Positions 37,566 to 48,370 of a stretch of DNA of 64,000 bases are shown piece by piece. The DNA comes from Gluconacetobacter tumulisoli. Its GTDB lineage: Bacteria; Pseudomonadota; Alphaproteobacteria; Acetobacterales; Acetobacteraceae. The position numbers and the translations under genes are program-made. The stretch's first letter is position 1. Every line of letters starts with the position of its first letter. The notes below the pieces were generated by a model. The model was not told where the DNA came from, did no database searches, and saw only the letters and a program-made list of their open reading frames with translations. The stretch lies in the NCBI RefSeq assembly GCF_014174155.1, contig NZ_JABEQM010000015.1:1-64000 (forward strand), given 5' to 3'.

Positions 37566-38287
37566 CGCGACGCGTCCCCGTGATCGCCCGCCCTGCCGTC
37601 CCCGCACTGGCCGTCCTGGCGGTCCCGGCCCTGATCTCTCCCGCCCTCGCGCAGGGCGGCGCCCCCGTGCCCGCGCCGCCGCCGACGACGACGGAGCTGA
37701 CGCTGTCGGCGACCGGCACCGTCCACGCCCCCCCCGACCGGCTGACCGCCACCCTGTTCGCCGAAGCCACCGCGCCGGCCGTCTCGACCGCGCAGGAACG
37801 GGTCAACGCGCTGATCCGCCAGGCCACCGACGCCGCCGGGGCCGCCGGGGGGTTGGTCATCGTCACCGATAGCTATTCGGTGCAACACGACGACGCGCCC
37901 CGGTCGCAGCAATGGACGGCGCGGCAATCCATCCGCCTGACCGGGGGCGACGGGGCGAAGCTGCTGGACCTGGTCGGACGGTTGCAGGCGCGCGGCCTGG
38001 CCCTGTCGGGGCTGGACTGGTCCCTGTCGCCCGACCGGCGCACCGCCCTGATCCAGCAGGCCGAAGCCGAGGCTCTGAAGGCCGTGCGCCAGCGCGCCGC
38101 CTCCGCCGCCGCCACCTTGGGGCTGACGGTCGGCACGATCCGGTCCGTGACCCTGGAAGACCGGGGCATGCCACGTCCGATGCCCATGATGATGATGGCC
38201 GCCCGCGCCGCCCTGCCGCCCACCGCCCCGCCCGAGGAACAGGACGTGACGGCAGCAGCCACCGCGACGGTCCTGCTGCGGCCCTAG
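37562..38287 (+). CDS. SIMPL-domain (DUF541) periplasmic protein
   Basis: This 241-residue exported protein has a signal peptide cut likely after Ala30 (ALA/QG). The SIMPL/DUF541 domain follows (about 42-240), with the usual start ELTLSATGTVHAPPDRL and the repeated helix ALKAVRQRAASAAATLGL. Relatives include periplasmic proteins tied to oxidative or envelope stress (E. coli YggE). A His/Met/Pro-rich loop (RPMPMMMMAARA, about 205-216) could bind metal. Its ATG overlaps the previous gene's stop. A terminator follows. Confidence 0.85.
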   Translation: MTRRVPVIARPAVPALAVLAVPALISPALAQGGAPVPAPPPTTTELTLSATGTVHAPPDRLTATLFAEATAPAVSTAQERVNALIRQATDAAGAAGGLVIVTDSYSVQHDDAPRSQQWTARQSIRLTGGDGAKLLDLVGRLQARGLALSGLDWSLSPDRRTALIQQAEAEALKAVRQRAASAAATLGLTVGTIRSVTLEDRGMPRPMPMMMMAARAALPPTAPPEEQDVTAAATATVLLRP

Positions 38288-38329
38288 AACCTGTCATGCA
38301 CTTCGAGGGCTGTGGATGCGGCCCGGGGG

Positions 38330-38348
38330 AGAGAGGACTTCCTCTTTT
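38330..38348 (+). terminator. Likely terminator after the SIMPL gene
   Basis: A seven-pair stem (one G-U) around 38330-38336 and 38341-38347 with an ACTT loop ends in a short T-run (38345-38348). It closes the HtrA-kinase-SIMPL run and faces phrB, which converges. Confidence 0.5.
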
Positions 38349-38377
38349 CTGAAGAAGAAGCAGGCATCCCGCCCGCT

Positions 38378-39805
38378 TCATTCCTTCCGAAGGGCCGTCC
38401 ACGCGGCAAGCGCGCGGGCCCGCGCCTGTCGGTGGTCCACGATCGGCGCCGGGTAATCCCGCCCTAGCACCACGCCGCATGCCCCCAGGGCCCCGGCATC
38501 GGCCGCCCAGGGGGCATGGATCATCCCCGCTGGCACATCCGCCAGTTCCGGAACCCAGCGACGGATATAATCGCCCTCCGGATCGAATTTCTCCGATTGC
38601 AGGAGCGGATTCATGATCCGGAAGAATGGGGCGGCATCCACGCCCGTGCCCGCATTCCATTGCCAGTTCATCGGATTGCTCGCCGGATCATGATCCACGA
38701 GCGTGTCGGCAAACCATGCCTCGCCCTGTCGCCAGTCGATCAGCAGATGCTTTACCAGGAACGACGCCACGACCATCCTGACCCGGTTGTGCATCCATCC
38801 CGTCCGCCACAACTGCCGCATGCCGGCATCCACCAGCGGATACCCCGTCCGTCCCGCCTGCCATGCCCGCAGACCTGCCGGATCCGTTCGCCAGGGCAAT
38901 GCATCGAACGCGCTGCGCAGATTCCGCCTCGTCAGGTCCTCGTGCTCGAACAGCAGGGACCAGGCAAATTCGCGCCATCCGATTTCCGCCAGAAATTTCG
39001 TACCCTCCTGCCCCGACTCCAGGACGGCCTGCCTTACCTGGGCCGGCGTGATGTGGCCGAAGCGCAGATACGGCGACAATCTGGAGGTTCCCTCCGCGGC
39101 CGGAATGTCCCGCGCACGTCCGTACGCCGCCAGGTCTTCCGTCACGAATCGCGTCAGGCCATCCTGCGCCGCAGTCTCGCCCGGCGTCCATTCCTCACGC
39201 AGGCCGGCAGCCCAGTCCGGCGCCACGGGCAACAGTCCGAAGCCCGCCGCCACGACGCGGTTTTCCCCGAACGACTCTGGCCATTCCGCGAACGAGAAGC
39301 CCGATGGTGCCGGCAAGGGTGGTCGCGGCCCCCCGACTGCGCAGGCCGCACGCCAGAAGGGCGTGAACATCTGAAACGGCGTACCGGTACGCGTACGAAC
39401 CGTCCAGGGTTCGTGCAGCAACGCGCCCGCAAAACTGTGTCCGGCAACGCCCATCTGCCGAAGCGTCCCCTTGAGCGAGGCATCCACGGCCCGCCCGCCG
39501 GGATCGTACCGACGGTTCCAATGGACGGCGGCGGCCCCGCTGCACTGCGCCAGTTCCGGGATCAGGCGGGCGGCCGACCCGCGCAGCACATGCAACGCGC
39601 CGCCATGCGTGCGCAAGGCGGCATCCAGCGCACGCAACGCCCCGTCCAGCCACCAGCGTGCCGCCCCTCCCGGAAAAGCGGCCGCATCCAGCACGAACAC
39701 GCACAGGACCGGATGCCCCTTTTCGACGGCCGCCGAGAGGGCCGCATTGTCGGACAGCCGGAAATCCTCGCGAAACCAGACGATTATGGGATAAGATCGC
39801 GTCAC
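38378..39805 (-). CDS. phrB: Deoxyribodipyrimidine photolyase (cryptochrome/photolyase family)
   Basis: This 475-residue enzyme repairs UV cyclobutane dimers with light. The N-terminal antenna domain begins with IIVWFREDFRLSDN, and the FAD-binding domain has GRTGYPLVDAGMRQLWRTGW and DHDPASNPMNWQW (about 368-381), the most diagnostic stretch of class I CPD photolyases. The run FDPEGDYIRRWVPEL is also typical. It is a single gene downstream of the infC terminator. Whether it is a photolyase or a DASH-type cryptochrome is settled in favour of photolyase by length and motif. Confidence 0.95.
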   Translation of the reverse strand: MTRSYPIIVWFREDFRLSDNAALSAAVEKGHPVLCVFVLDAAAFPGGAARWWLDGALRALDAALRTHGGALHVLRGSAARLIPELAQCSGAAAVHWNRRYDPGGRAVDASLKGTLRQMGVAGHSFAGALLHEPWTVRTRTGTPFQMFTPFWRAACAVGGPRPPLPAPSGFSFAEWPESFGENRVVAAGFGLLPVAPDWAAGLREEWTPGETAAQDGLTRFVTEDLAAYGRARDIPAAEGTSRLSPYLRFGHITPAQVRQAVLESGQEGTKFLAEIGWREFAWSLLFEHEDLTRRNLRSAFDALPWRTDPAGLRAWQAGRTGYPLVDAGMRQLWRTGWMHNRVRMVVASFLVKHLLIDWRQGEAWFADTLVDHDPASNPMNWQWNAGTGVDAAPFFRIMNPLLQSEKFDPEGDYIRRWVPELADVPAGMIHAPWAADAGALGACGVVLGRDYPAPIVDHRQARARALAAWTALRKE

Positions 39806-39835
39806 GGTGGAAACCCTGCCCTGGTTGCCCGAACG

Positions 39836-39866
39836 AAAAAAGGCCCGGACGGGCTGTCCGGGCCTT
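39836..39866 (-). terminator. Rho-independent terminator after infC
   Basis: On the minus strand an 11-bp perfect stem (39856-39866 with 39840-39850) and a five-base loop are followed by a run of T residues (complement of A 39836-39841). It lies 28 bases after the infC stop. Confidence 0.9.
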
Positions 39867-39893
39867 TTCGTCTTCGGTTCGTCGTTGCCCGGT

Positions 39894-40415
39894 TCAGCGG
39901 GGCGACAGGACCATGATCATCTGGCGGTTTTCCAGCTTGGGCATCTGCTCGACCTTCGCCTGTTCGTCCATTTCCGAACGAATCCGCTCCAGCACCTTGA
40001 TGCCCAGGTCCTGATGCGCCATCTCGCGTCCGCGGAAGCGCAGGGTCACCTTGACCTTGTCGCCTTCCCCGATGAACGACTTCATGGCGCGCATCTTCAC
40101 CTGATAGTCGTTTTCATCGATGTTGGGGCGGACCTTGACCTCCTTGATCTCGATGACCTTCTGCTTCTTGCGGGCCTCGTTCCGCTTCTTCTGCTGTTCG
40201 TACTTGAACTTGCCGTAATCGAGGATCTTGGCGACCGGCGGTTCGGCGTTCGGACTGATTTCCAGCAGATCGAGACCCACCGCGTAGGCACGCATCAGCG
40301 CGTCGCGCGTGGGCATGACACCCAGCATCTCGCCTTCCGCGTCGATCAGACGCACCTGCGGGACGCGGATTTCCTCGTTGACGCGTGGGCCCTCGCGGTT
40401 AGGCGGAGTGGGCAT
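39894..40415 (-). CDS. infC: Translation initiation factor IF-3
   Basis: This 173-residue IF-3 has an N-domain [17 protein letters not shown] and a C-domain with [16 protein letters not shown], both standard; IF-3 binds the 30S subunit and checks start codons. The start is ATG here, not the ATT of E. coli infC. In many bacteria infC is followed by rpmI and rplT; here a terminator and then phrB follow, so the ribosomal genes are elsewhere. It lies 211 bases after thrS on the same strand. Confidence 0.97.
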   Translation of the reverse strand: MPTPPNREGPRVNEEIRVPQVRLIDAEGEMLGVMPTRDALMRAYAVGLDLLEISPNAEPPVAKILDYGKFKYEQQKKRNEARKKQKVIEIKEVKVRPNIDENDYQVKMRAMKSFIGEGDKVKVTLRFRGREMAHQDLGIKVLERIRSEMDEQAKVEQMPKLENRQMIMVLSPR

Positions 40416-40626
40416 CGGAGGTCTGGCTATGGTCGGCTCCTGTCTTCATTTCGGCACGGAGGACACGCCGCCCAGTGCCTCCGCCCGAGGGCCAAGGGGT
40501 CGGGGTAGCGTGAGAAACCTCCGGATAGGTCGTTATGTGGCGCAAACTGGCCACCCAGATCAAGCATTCTCGGCGCATGGAGGACGAAGCCAGCCATGCG
40601 CCGTCAGCAGACGACCGCCCGGAAGG

Positions 40627-42558
40627 TCAGCGGGTACGGCGCAGGTCGGGCGGCAGGGCCTCCTCCGCCAGCGCCCGCGCCGCGTCGTCCAGCGATGCGA
40701 CCTCCTGCGCCGCGCCGCCCAGGCGGCGGATGGCGACGGTGCCCTCCTCGGCCTCCTTGCGGCCGACGACCAGGATCACCGGCACGCGCGCCAGACTGTG
40801 CTCGCGGATCTTGGCATTGATCTTCTCGTTGCGGATGTCGGTCTCGACCACCAGCCCGGCGGCCTTCAGCGTGTCCGCGACCTGCTGGGCATAGGGGGCC
40901 GCGTCGGTGACGATCGACGCCACCACCACCTGCACCGGGGCCAGCCACAGCGGGAAACGGCCGGCATGCTGTTCGATCAGGATGCCTAGGAACCGCTCGA
41001 ACGATCCCAGGATCGCACGATGCAGCATCACCGGACGGTGCCGGGCGCTGTCCTCGCCGATATAGGACGCGTCCAGCCGTTCCGGCAGCACGTAATCGAC
41101 CTGCAGGGTGCCGCATTGCCAGTCGCGGCCGATGGCGTCGCGCAGCACGAACTCCAGCTTCGGCCCGTAGAACGCGCCCTCGCCGGGGTTATGCTCGTAC
41201 GAAACCCCCGCCAGGCGGCAGGCCTCGATCAGCGCGCCCTCGGCCCGGTCCCAGGTCTCATCGGTGCCCGCGCGCTGGTCGGGCCGGTCGGCGAACTTCA
41301 CCCGGAAGCTCTCGAATCCCAGGTCGGCATAGACGTCCGCCAGCATGCGTACGAAGCGCGCGGTCTCGGCCGCGATCTGGTCCTCGGTGCAGAAGATATG
41401 CGCGTCGTCCTGGGTGAACGAACGTACGCGCATGATCCCGTGCAGCGCGCCGGACGGCTCATAGCGATGGCAGGCGCCGAATTCCGCCATCCGCAGCGGC
41501 AGTTCGCGGTACGAGCGCAGGCCATGTCGGAAGATCTGCACATGGCACGGGCAGTTCATCGGCTTGAGCGCGAGGGTCTTGTCCTCGTCCTCGACGGTCG
41601 CGACGAACATGTGCTCGCGATATTTGTCCCAGTGGCCCGAGGCCTCCCACAGCGCGCGATCGACCAGCTGGGGGGTGCGGACCTCTTCGTACCCGCCGCG
41701 CGTCTGCGCCCGGCGCATGTAATCCTGCAGCACCGTATACAGGCGCCAGCCCTTGGGGTGCCAGAAGATCGACCCCACGGCCTCTTCCTGGATATGGAAC
41801 AGGTCCATCTCCCGCCCGATGCGGCGATGGTCGCGGCGTTCCGCCTCCTCCAGCTGGTGCAGGTGGGCGTCCAGTTCCTTCTGGTCGCGCCAGGCGGTGC
41901 CGTAGATGCGGGTCAGCATCGGATTGCGGTGGTCGCCGCGCCAGTACGCCCCGGCCACCTTCATCAGCTTGAAGGCATTGCCCACGTCGGCCGTTCCGCG
42001 CAGATGCGGCCCCCGGCACAGGTCCAGCCATTCGCCCTGGCGGTAGATCGAGATCTGCTCATCCACCGGCAGGTCGCGGATCAGCTCGGCCTTGAAGCGT
42101 TCGCCCCGGTCCTCGAAGAAACGGATCGCCTCGTCCCGCGGCCAGACTTCGCGCACGAAGGACGCGTTCGCGGCCACGATCTCGCGCATGCGGGCCTCGA
42201 TCACCGGGAAATCCTCGGGCGTGAAAGGTTCGTTGCGATAGAAATCGTAATAGAATCCGTTTTCGATCGACGGGCCGATCGTGACCTGCGTGCCGGGCCA
42301 CAGCGACTGCACCGCCTCGGCCAGCACATGGGCGGCGTCATGGCGGATCATCTCCAGCGCGGCCTCGTCCTTGCGGGTGACGAAGCGCACCGACGCATCG
42401 TCCTCGATCTCGCGCGACAGATCGACCAGCTTGCCGTCGATTTCCATCGCCAGGGCGGCTCGGGCCAGTCCGGGGCCGATGGCCCCCGCCACCGTAGTGC
42501 CCGTCACCGGACCGTCAAAGCGGCGAACGGATCCGTCAGGCAGGGTGATGGCAGGCAT
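40627..42558 (-). CDS. thrS: Threonyl-tRNA synthetase
   Basis: This 643-residue class II synthetase has a TGS domain (1-60), an editing domain with His73 and His77 (HDAAH), and a catalytic core with the zinc-binding motif [10 protein letters not shown] and motif 2 [13 protein letters not shown]-terminal anticodon-binding domain ends in [17 protein letters not shown]. The ATG at 42558 has GGAG upstream. It precedes infC with the same orientation, a widespread arrangement. Confidence 0.97.
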   Translation of the reverse strand: MPAITLPDGSVRRFDGPVTGTTVAGAIGPGLARAALAMEIDGKLVDLSREIEDDASVRFVTRKDEAALEMIRHDAAHVLAEAVQSLWPGTQVTIGPSIENGFYYDFYRNEPFTPEDFPVIEARMREIVAANASFVREVWPRDEAIRFFEDRGERFKAELIRDLPVDEQISIYRQGEWLDLCRGPHLRGTADVGNAFKLMKVAGAYWRGDHRNPMLTRIYGTAWRDQKELDAHLHQLEEAERRDHRRIGREMDLFHIQEEAVGSIFWHPKGWRLYTVLQDYMRRAQTRGGYEEVRTPQLVDRALWEASGHWDKYREHMFVATVEDEDKTLALKPMNCPCHVQIFRHGLRSYRELPLRMAEFGACHRYEPSGALHGIMRVRSFTQDDAHIFCTEDQIAAETARFVRMLADVYADLGFESFRVKFADRPDQRAGTDETWDRAEGALIEACRLAGVSYEHNPGEGAFYGPKLEFVLRDAIGRDWQCGTLQVDYVLPERLDASYIGEDSARHRPVMLHRAILGSFERFLGILIEQHAGRFPLWLAPVQVVVASIVTDAAPYAQQVADTLKAAGLVVETDIRNEKINAKIREHSLARVPVILVVGRKEAEEGTVAIRRLGGAAQEVASLDDAARALAEEALPPDLRRTR

Positions 42559-42621
42559 GGATGGATGCTCCGGACAGGAAAACGGGCAGGAAAGAAACAG
42601 GGAAACGTCGCTGTAATGGCC

Positions 42622-43524
42622 TCAGCCGAGCGACGCCGCAACCCTCTCCACGCTCAGGGCGGCCAGATCGTCCACGCGAATGACCCGCACCTGCCCCGGC
42701 GCGCGGCCCAATGGGGCGGTCAGGGACGGATCGCTGTCGCGCGAAAACAGGACCGTCGCGGGGCAGCCCATCGCGGCGGCCAGGTGCATCGGCCCGGTAT
42801 CGTTGCCCACCGCCAGCCGCGCCCGCGCGGCCAGACCGGCCAGGTCGGCCAGGCCGGTCTGGCCGGTCAGGTCCCGGGCCTGGGGACAGGCCGCCAGGAT
42901 CGAGGATGCCAGCGGGGCCTCGGCGGCCGTGCCGATGACCACAGGCGTCACGCCCGCGTTCCGCAGGCGGCAGGCCAGCGCTCCGAACCGCTCGGCAGGC
43001 CAGCGCTTCGCCGGGCGATGGGGGGCCGCACCCGGCACCAGCAGCGCATAGGGATCGGGCAGCACCGGACCGCCCACCGCCAGCCATGACAGGTCCGGGT
43101 CCGGGACGTCGGCAATGCCGGCGCGGAGCAGCTGGTCGCGCTGGCGCGCGCGGGTGTGCATATGATCGCGTTGCGGATTGTCGTGCCGCCGGGACGCGCC
43201 CGCCGCGATGCCCGACCAGGGGGGACGGCCCGCCAGGCGGAAATAGCGCGACGACCGGCCCGAGGTCTGCAGGTCATAGACCATGTCGTAGCCCGAGAGG
43301 TCCCGGCGCAGCGTCGCCAGCCCGCGCAGGTTCCACCAGGACGGTCGCGCGTCCACGATCACGCGATCGAACCACGGTGCGACCCGCATCAGCCCGGCGA
43401 AGGGGGGGGTCGTCAGCAGCGTCAGGTCGGCGTCGGGATGATGGCCACGAATGGCGGCAAAAGGGGCGAAAGCCTGGACCAGATCGCCCAGCGCACCCAG
43501 CTTGATCACGAGAATGCGCGTCAT
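42622..43524 (-). CDS. Glycosyltransferase family 9 (ADP-heptose:LPS heptosyltransferase-like)
   Basis: This 300-residue GT-B enzyme of the heptosyltransferase type begins with ILVIKLGALGDLVQ and has the donor-binding motif VGNDTGPMHLAAAMG at about 238-252. It should transfer a heptose or related sugar during LPS core assembly at the inner face of the inner membrane. It follows a TPR protein gene but is separated by 345 bases holding an inverted repeat. It is slightly shorter than the E. coli WaaC/WaaF enzymes. The exact acceptor is not known. Confidence 0.88.
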   Translation of the reverse strand: MTRILVIKLGALGDLVQAFAPFAAIRGHHPDADLTLLTTPPFAGLMRVAPWFDRVIVDARPSWWNLRGLATLRRDLSGYDMVYDLQTSGRSSRYFRLAGRPPWSGIAAGASRRHDNPQRDHMHTRARQRDQLLRAGIADVPDPDLSWLAVGGPVLPDPYALLVPGAAPHRPAKRWPAERFGALACRLRNAGVTPVVIGTAAEAPLASSILAACPQARDLTGQTGLADLAGLAARARLAVGNDTGPMHLAAAMGCPATVLFSRDSDPSLTAPLGRAPGQVRVIRVDDLAALSVERVAASLG

Positions 43525-43869
43525 GCGTCCTCGTTAATCCAGAACGTCCCGCAAGAAAACAGCGGGGTGGCGAAGGAACGGAAACCAGGACAAGCCGGCG
43601 TCGTCCCCGGGGCGGGACGCTGACGCGCCGTAATCAGGGACGACGCCGGAGAAAAGGGGAGACAGCAGACGCGCCGCCCTTCTTCATGGAGGTTTCCGTT
43701 TCTTCTTGGTTCTTCTTGTTCTTCTATCTTCTTGGAGGTGGTGTTCCACCCCATGACCAGACCTGTAGCACACGCCGGGACCATGTCCATGTTACACGGT
43801 CACATATGACGCGAACGTGACGCCTGCCCGCGCCGGGAACATCTCGGGAATCTGTCCCCCGGGGACGCG
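43525..43869. other. Gene-free gap with a 13-bp inverted repeat and AAGAA-rich tract
   Basis: The 345-base gap between the TPR gene and the GT9 gene has no recognisable gene. It holds a perfect 13-bp inverted repeat (43595-43607 with 43637-43649, 29-base loop). At 43698-43736 a pyrimidine tract reads on the minus strand as repeated AAGAAG/AAGAAC units. A short ORF of 17 codons can be read on the minus strand but has no ribosome-binding site. The layout resembles a long 5' leader for the GT9 gene. Confidence 0.5.
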
Positions 43870-44643
43870 TCACGGTGCGTCGGGATCGGCCTCCAGCACC
43901 GCCAGGTCCTGCCGGGCCATGTCGGCCTGCCGGGAATCCGGGGCTAGATCCATCACCTGTTCCCAGTCGCTCCGCGCGCCGGGCATGTCGCCCTGCCGCT
44001 GCCGCACGATGCCCCGTTCCAGCAGGGCCGCGACGTCCTGCGGCGCACGGCGCATGGCCGCGTCGATATCCGCGCGGGCCAGGTCGATCCGTCCCAGCCG
44101 CCGGTAGGCCGACGCGCGGACCACCAGGGCCTCGGTCAGGATGTCGGGGGTATCAGGCAGCGGCGACAGGTCGGCGATCGCCTGCGGGGCGTGGCCGCTT
44201 TCCACCGCCGCCCGTGCCCGGACGATCCGCAGGCCGGGGTCGCCGGGACGCAGGCCCAGGCCATAGCCGGCGCTGTCGAATGCCCGCGCGGGGTCACCAT
44301 CGGCCTGCCAGGCCCGCGCCGCCTCGTCCGCGATGTCGGCGCGGGCCGCCGGGTCGCCGGGGGCATGCGCCAGGCCGTCCAGCACGATCGCCGCGTCGCC
44401 CGGATCGCCCAGCGCGACCAGCGCCAGCGCCCCGCAGCGTGCGGCCTCCGCCCCGCCGCCCCGCCCTGCCCAGGCGGCGGCGTAATCGCGCGCGCCGTCG
44501 GGATCATCCGGCAGCCGCGCCAGGCATGCGGTCAGTTCCGGCGCGCGGGCATGAACGCCCCCCGGCGCCGCCGCCACAAGCCATCCGGTCAGCAGGGCGG
44601 GGGCCGGCGCGTGCCGCACGGCCCGCAGGAAGGTCGATGTCAT
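43870..44643 (-). CDS. Secreted TPR-repeat protein
   Basis: This 257-residue protein has a signal peptide (about 1-33, ending HARA) and about five TPR-like helical repeats, for example AVESGHAPQAIADLSPLP and ASAYRRLGRIDLARADIDAA. TPR scaffolds bind other proteins, here probably in the periplasm. It is divergent from the GT4 gene (88 bases) and upstream of the GT9 gene. No enzymatic domain is visible, so its role is unknown. Confidence 0.75.
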   Translation of the reverse strand: MTSTFLRAVRHAPAPALLTGWLVAAAPGGVHARAPELTACLARLPDDPDGARDYAAAWAGRGGGAEAARCGALALVALGDPGDAAIVLDGLAHAPGDPAARADIADEAARAWQADGDPARAFDSAGYGLGLRPGDPGLRIVRARAAVESGHAPQAIADLSPLPDTPDILTEALVVRASAYRRLGRIDLARADIDAAMRRAPQDVAALLERGIVRQRQGDMPGARSDWEQVMDLAPDSRQADMARQDLAVLEADPDAP

Positions 44644-44731
44644 GCGGCCATTGGGTCCCGTACCGCGAAGGCGGTCAAGCCCGCCCGGCAGGCCGATGCG
44701 TTTCCGGTCCGTTCATGCTAAGGCAGCCGGC

Positions 44732-45961
44732 ATGGAGTCGCCGCCGTATCGTCCCGTTATCCTACAGGTCCTGCCCGCGCTGGATGCCGGCGGAATCGAA
44801 CAGGGCACCATCGAAATGGCGGACGCCATCATCCGGGCGGGCGGCACCGCCCTGGTGGCCAGCGCCGGCGGCCGGCTGGTGCCGCGCCTGCGCCATGTCG
44901 GCGCCCTGCACCTGCAAATCGACCTGCGCTCCAAGAACCCGCTGACGATCCTGGCCAACGCCCGGCGGCTGGCGCGTCTGATCGCCGATCACGACGTGGC
45001 GCTGGTCCACGCCCGATCGCGCGCGCCCGGCTGGTCGGCCGCGCTGGCCTGCCGGCGCACCGGCATCCCGCTGGTGACGACCTGGCACGGCGTGTACCGC
45101 GAGAACGTGCCGGGCAAGCGCCGGTACAACGCCGTCATGGCGTCGGGACGCCGGGTCATCGCCATCAGCGCCTTCATCGCCGGGCGGCTGGCACGCGACT
45201 ACGGAGTAGGTCCGGACCGCCTGCGGCTGATCCCGCGCGGCGCGGACACCGCGTGGTTCGATCCCGATTCGGTCCGTGGCCCGCGCATGCAGGCCCTGGC
45301 GGAGCAATGGGGCCTGCCGGACGACGCGGCGATCGTCATGCTGCCCGGGCGGATCACCCCGTGGAAAGGCCAGGCCCTGCTGCTGGACGCCCTGGCGCGC
45401 ATGGAGACCGCCGGCGGATGCGGGCGGAACTGGGCCTGCGTCTTCGTCGGCCCGGCCCGCACGCGCGACCGCCACGGCCAGGCCCTGCTGCGCGCGGTCG
45501 AAGCACACCCGGCCCTGCGCGGGCGGGTGCATTTCGCCGGTCATTGCGCGGACATGCCGGCGGCCTTCGCGCTGGCCGACGTCGTCGTCGTGCCCTCCCT
45601 GCACCCCGAGCCGTTCGGCCGCGTGGTGGTCGAGGCCCAGGCCATGGCCCGCCCGGTGATCGTCGCCGCCCACGGCGCCGCGATGGAAACCGTGACGGAC
45701 GGCGAAACCGGCCTGACCGTCCCGCCGGGCGACGCCGACGCGCTGGCCCTGGCGATCCGCCACGTCCTGGCCATGCCGCCGCAGGACAGCGCGGCCCTGG
45801 GCCAGGCAGCGCGCGCCAGCGTCCTGGCGCAGTACACCACCGCCGCCATGCAGTACGCGACGCTGGTGGTCTATGATGAACTGCTGGGCTCCACCCTGGC
45901 CTGGCAGTTCGCCGCCACGGCCGATCTTACCGACACGACAGGTTCCGACGATGCAGAATGA
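44732..45961 (+). CDS. Glycosyltransferase family 4
   Basis: This 409-residue GT-B enzyme has the N-terminal acceptor domain (LDAGGIEQGTIEMADAI) and the donor-binding half with GRITPWKGQ near 206-214 and the EX7E motif in EPFGRVVVEA near 292-301. Such enzymes transfer sugars from nucleotide diphosphate donors to LPS, capsule or lipid acceptors. It is followed by two small genes, the first overlapping by 11 bases. With the nearby GT9 and TPR genes it forms a possible surface-polysaccharide neighbourhood, but the substrate is unknown. Confidence 0.9.
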   Translation: MESPPYRPVILQVLPALDAGGIEQGTIEMADAIIRAGGTALVASAGGRLVPRLRHVGALHLQIDLRSKNPLTILANARRLARLIADHDVALVHARSRAPGWSAALACRRTGIPLVTTWHGVYRENVPGKRRYNAVMASGRRVIAISAFIAGRLARDYGVGPDRLRLIPRGADTAWFDPDSVRGPRMQALAEQWGLPDDAAIVMLPGRITPWKGQALLLDALARMETAGGCGRNWACVFVGPARTRDRHGQALLRAVEAHPALRGRVHFAGHCADMPAAFALADVVVVPSLHPEPFGRVVVEAQAMARPVIVAAHGAAMETVTDGETGLTVPPGDADALALAIRHVLAMPPQDSAALGQAARASVLAQYTTAAMQYATLVVYDELLGSTLAWQFAATADLTDTTGSDDAE

Positions 45962-46187
45962 TCCCTTCCGGCCCCCCGGTCCCCGTCCCGCCCCCCGGGC
46001 AGTGTCATGGACCCAGAGCATCGCGCTGTTCTGCTTCGGCGGCAGCATCCTGCTGGAAATCGGCCAGGCCCAGTGGCACTGGCCGGTCATCGGGCGGGGC
46101 TGGCCGATCCTGGCGCTGGACATCGTGGGCGCCATGCTGATGGCGACCTCGCTGGGCCTGCTCTGGACCGCCCGCCGTCAAAGATAA
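45951..46187 (+). CDS. Small membrane protein overlapping the GT4 gene
   Basis: The 78-residue protein has a Pro/Arg-rich cytoplasmic-type tail (1-22) and two hydrophobic segments, about 25-40 and 52-72 (LALDIVGAMLMATSLGLLW). Its ATG lies inside the end of the GT4 reading frame, an 11-base overlap. I recognise no family. Its placement suggests co-expression with the glycosyltransferase, perhaps as a small partner. Confidence 0.65.
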   Translation: MQNDPFRPPGPRPAPRAVSWTQSIALFCFGGSILLEIGQAQWHWPVIGRGWPILALDIVGAMLMATSLGLLWTARRQR

Positions 46188-46241
46188 GATCGGCCTGGCC
46201 TCTCTCCCCCCGCCGCCACCTGTCGCTGGATCGCGCCGATC

Positions 46242-46451
46242 ATGACCCGTCCCCCCACGTCCCCCTCGCCGACCGCCGCCGAACGCGCCGAAGCCGCGCG
46301 GCAGGAACGCCACGCCCGAGAGGCGGCGGCCCTGCGCGAGAACCTGCGCCGGCGCAAGCAGCAATCGCGCGCCCGCGCCGACACGGCCCCCGCCGAACCA
46401 ACCGGGAAAGACGACGCGAACGGCGACGGAAGCGACGACGCAAACGCGTGA
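46242..46451 (+). CDS. Small basic helical protein
   Basis: The 69-residue protein is an Ala/Glu/Arg-rich helix with [16 protein letters not shown] at about 30-45, then an acidic disordered tail. I recall similar short proteins with a LRxNLxRRKxQxRAR core in alphaproteobacteria; their function is not known. It lies between the small membrane protein and dcd on the same strand. Confidence 0.55.
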   Translation: MTRPPTSPSPTAAERAEAARQERHAREAAALRENLRRRKQQSRARADTAPAEPTGKDDANGDGSDDANA

Positions 46452-46536
46452 TTGCGGTTCGCCTCGCCCTTCGCTAGTGGTCGGGCAGGCACAGGGGGAC
46501 GATCGTTTCCCTCCACGCGACGGAGGCCGAAGATAC

Positions 46537-47091
46537 ATGCCCATTATGCCCGACACCTGGATTCGCAGCATGGCCCGCGAGGCGGGGATGATCGAACCCT
46601 TCGTGGAGCATCAGACACGTGAGGGCGTGATTTCCTACGGCCTGTCCTCCTACGGCTACGACGCGCGCGTGGCGTCGGAATTCAAGATCTTCACCGACGT
46701 CGACAACGCCATCGTCGATCCCAAGAATTTCGCGGCCAACAGCTTCGTCACGCGTGACGTGCCGGTCTGCACCATCCCGCCCAACAGCTTCGCCCTGGCG
46801 CACACGGTGGAATATTTCCGCATCCCGCGCGACACGCTGGTCGTCTGCCTGGGCAAGTCGACCTATGCCCGCTGCGGCATCATCGTGAACGTCACCCCAC
46901 TGGAGCCGGAATGGGAAGGCCAGGTGACGATCGAGATCAGCAACACCACCCCCCTGCCGGCGCGGATCTATGCCAACGAGGGCATCTGCCAGTTCCTGTT
47001 CCTCCAGGGCGCCTCGCCCTGCGAGGTCAGCTACGCCGACCGGGCGGGAAAATACATGGGGCAGCGCGGCGTCGCCACGCCCCGGATGTAG
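46537..47091 (+). CDS. dcd: dCTP deaminase
   Basis: The 184-residue trimeric enzyme deaminates dCTP to dUTP, the main bacterial source of dTMP precursors. Motifs [11 protein letters not shown] and [22 protein letters not shown] are typical, and the C-terminal YMGQRGV closes the active site. An SD sequence CGGAGG precedes ATG 46537 by ten bases. Ten bases separate it from murA. Confidence 0.96.
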   Translation: MPIMPDTWIRSMAREAGMIEPFVEHQTREGVISYGLSSYGYDARVASEFKIFTDVDNAIVDPKNFAANSFVTRDVPVCTIPPNSFALAHTVEYFRIPRDTLVVCLGKSTYARCGIIVNVTPLEPEWEGQVTIEISNTTPLPARIYANEGICQFLFLQGASPCEVSYADRAGKYMGQRGVATPRM

Positions 47092-47101
47092 GAGTCCGCG
47101 C

Positions 47102-48364
<1,263 letters not shown>

Positions 48365-48370
48365 TTACAA

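Noticed and set aside
38378-39805. phrB as horizontally acquired
   Set aside because: The region looks slightly less GC-biased by eye, but I could not compute codon usage and the gene is common in the family.
43521-43790. 89-codon minus-strand ORF over the AAGAA tract
   Set aside because: No start signal; the charged run comes only from the simple repeat.
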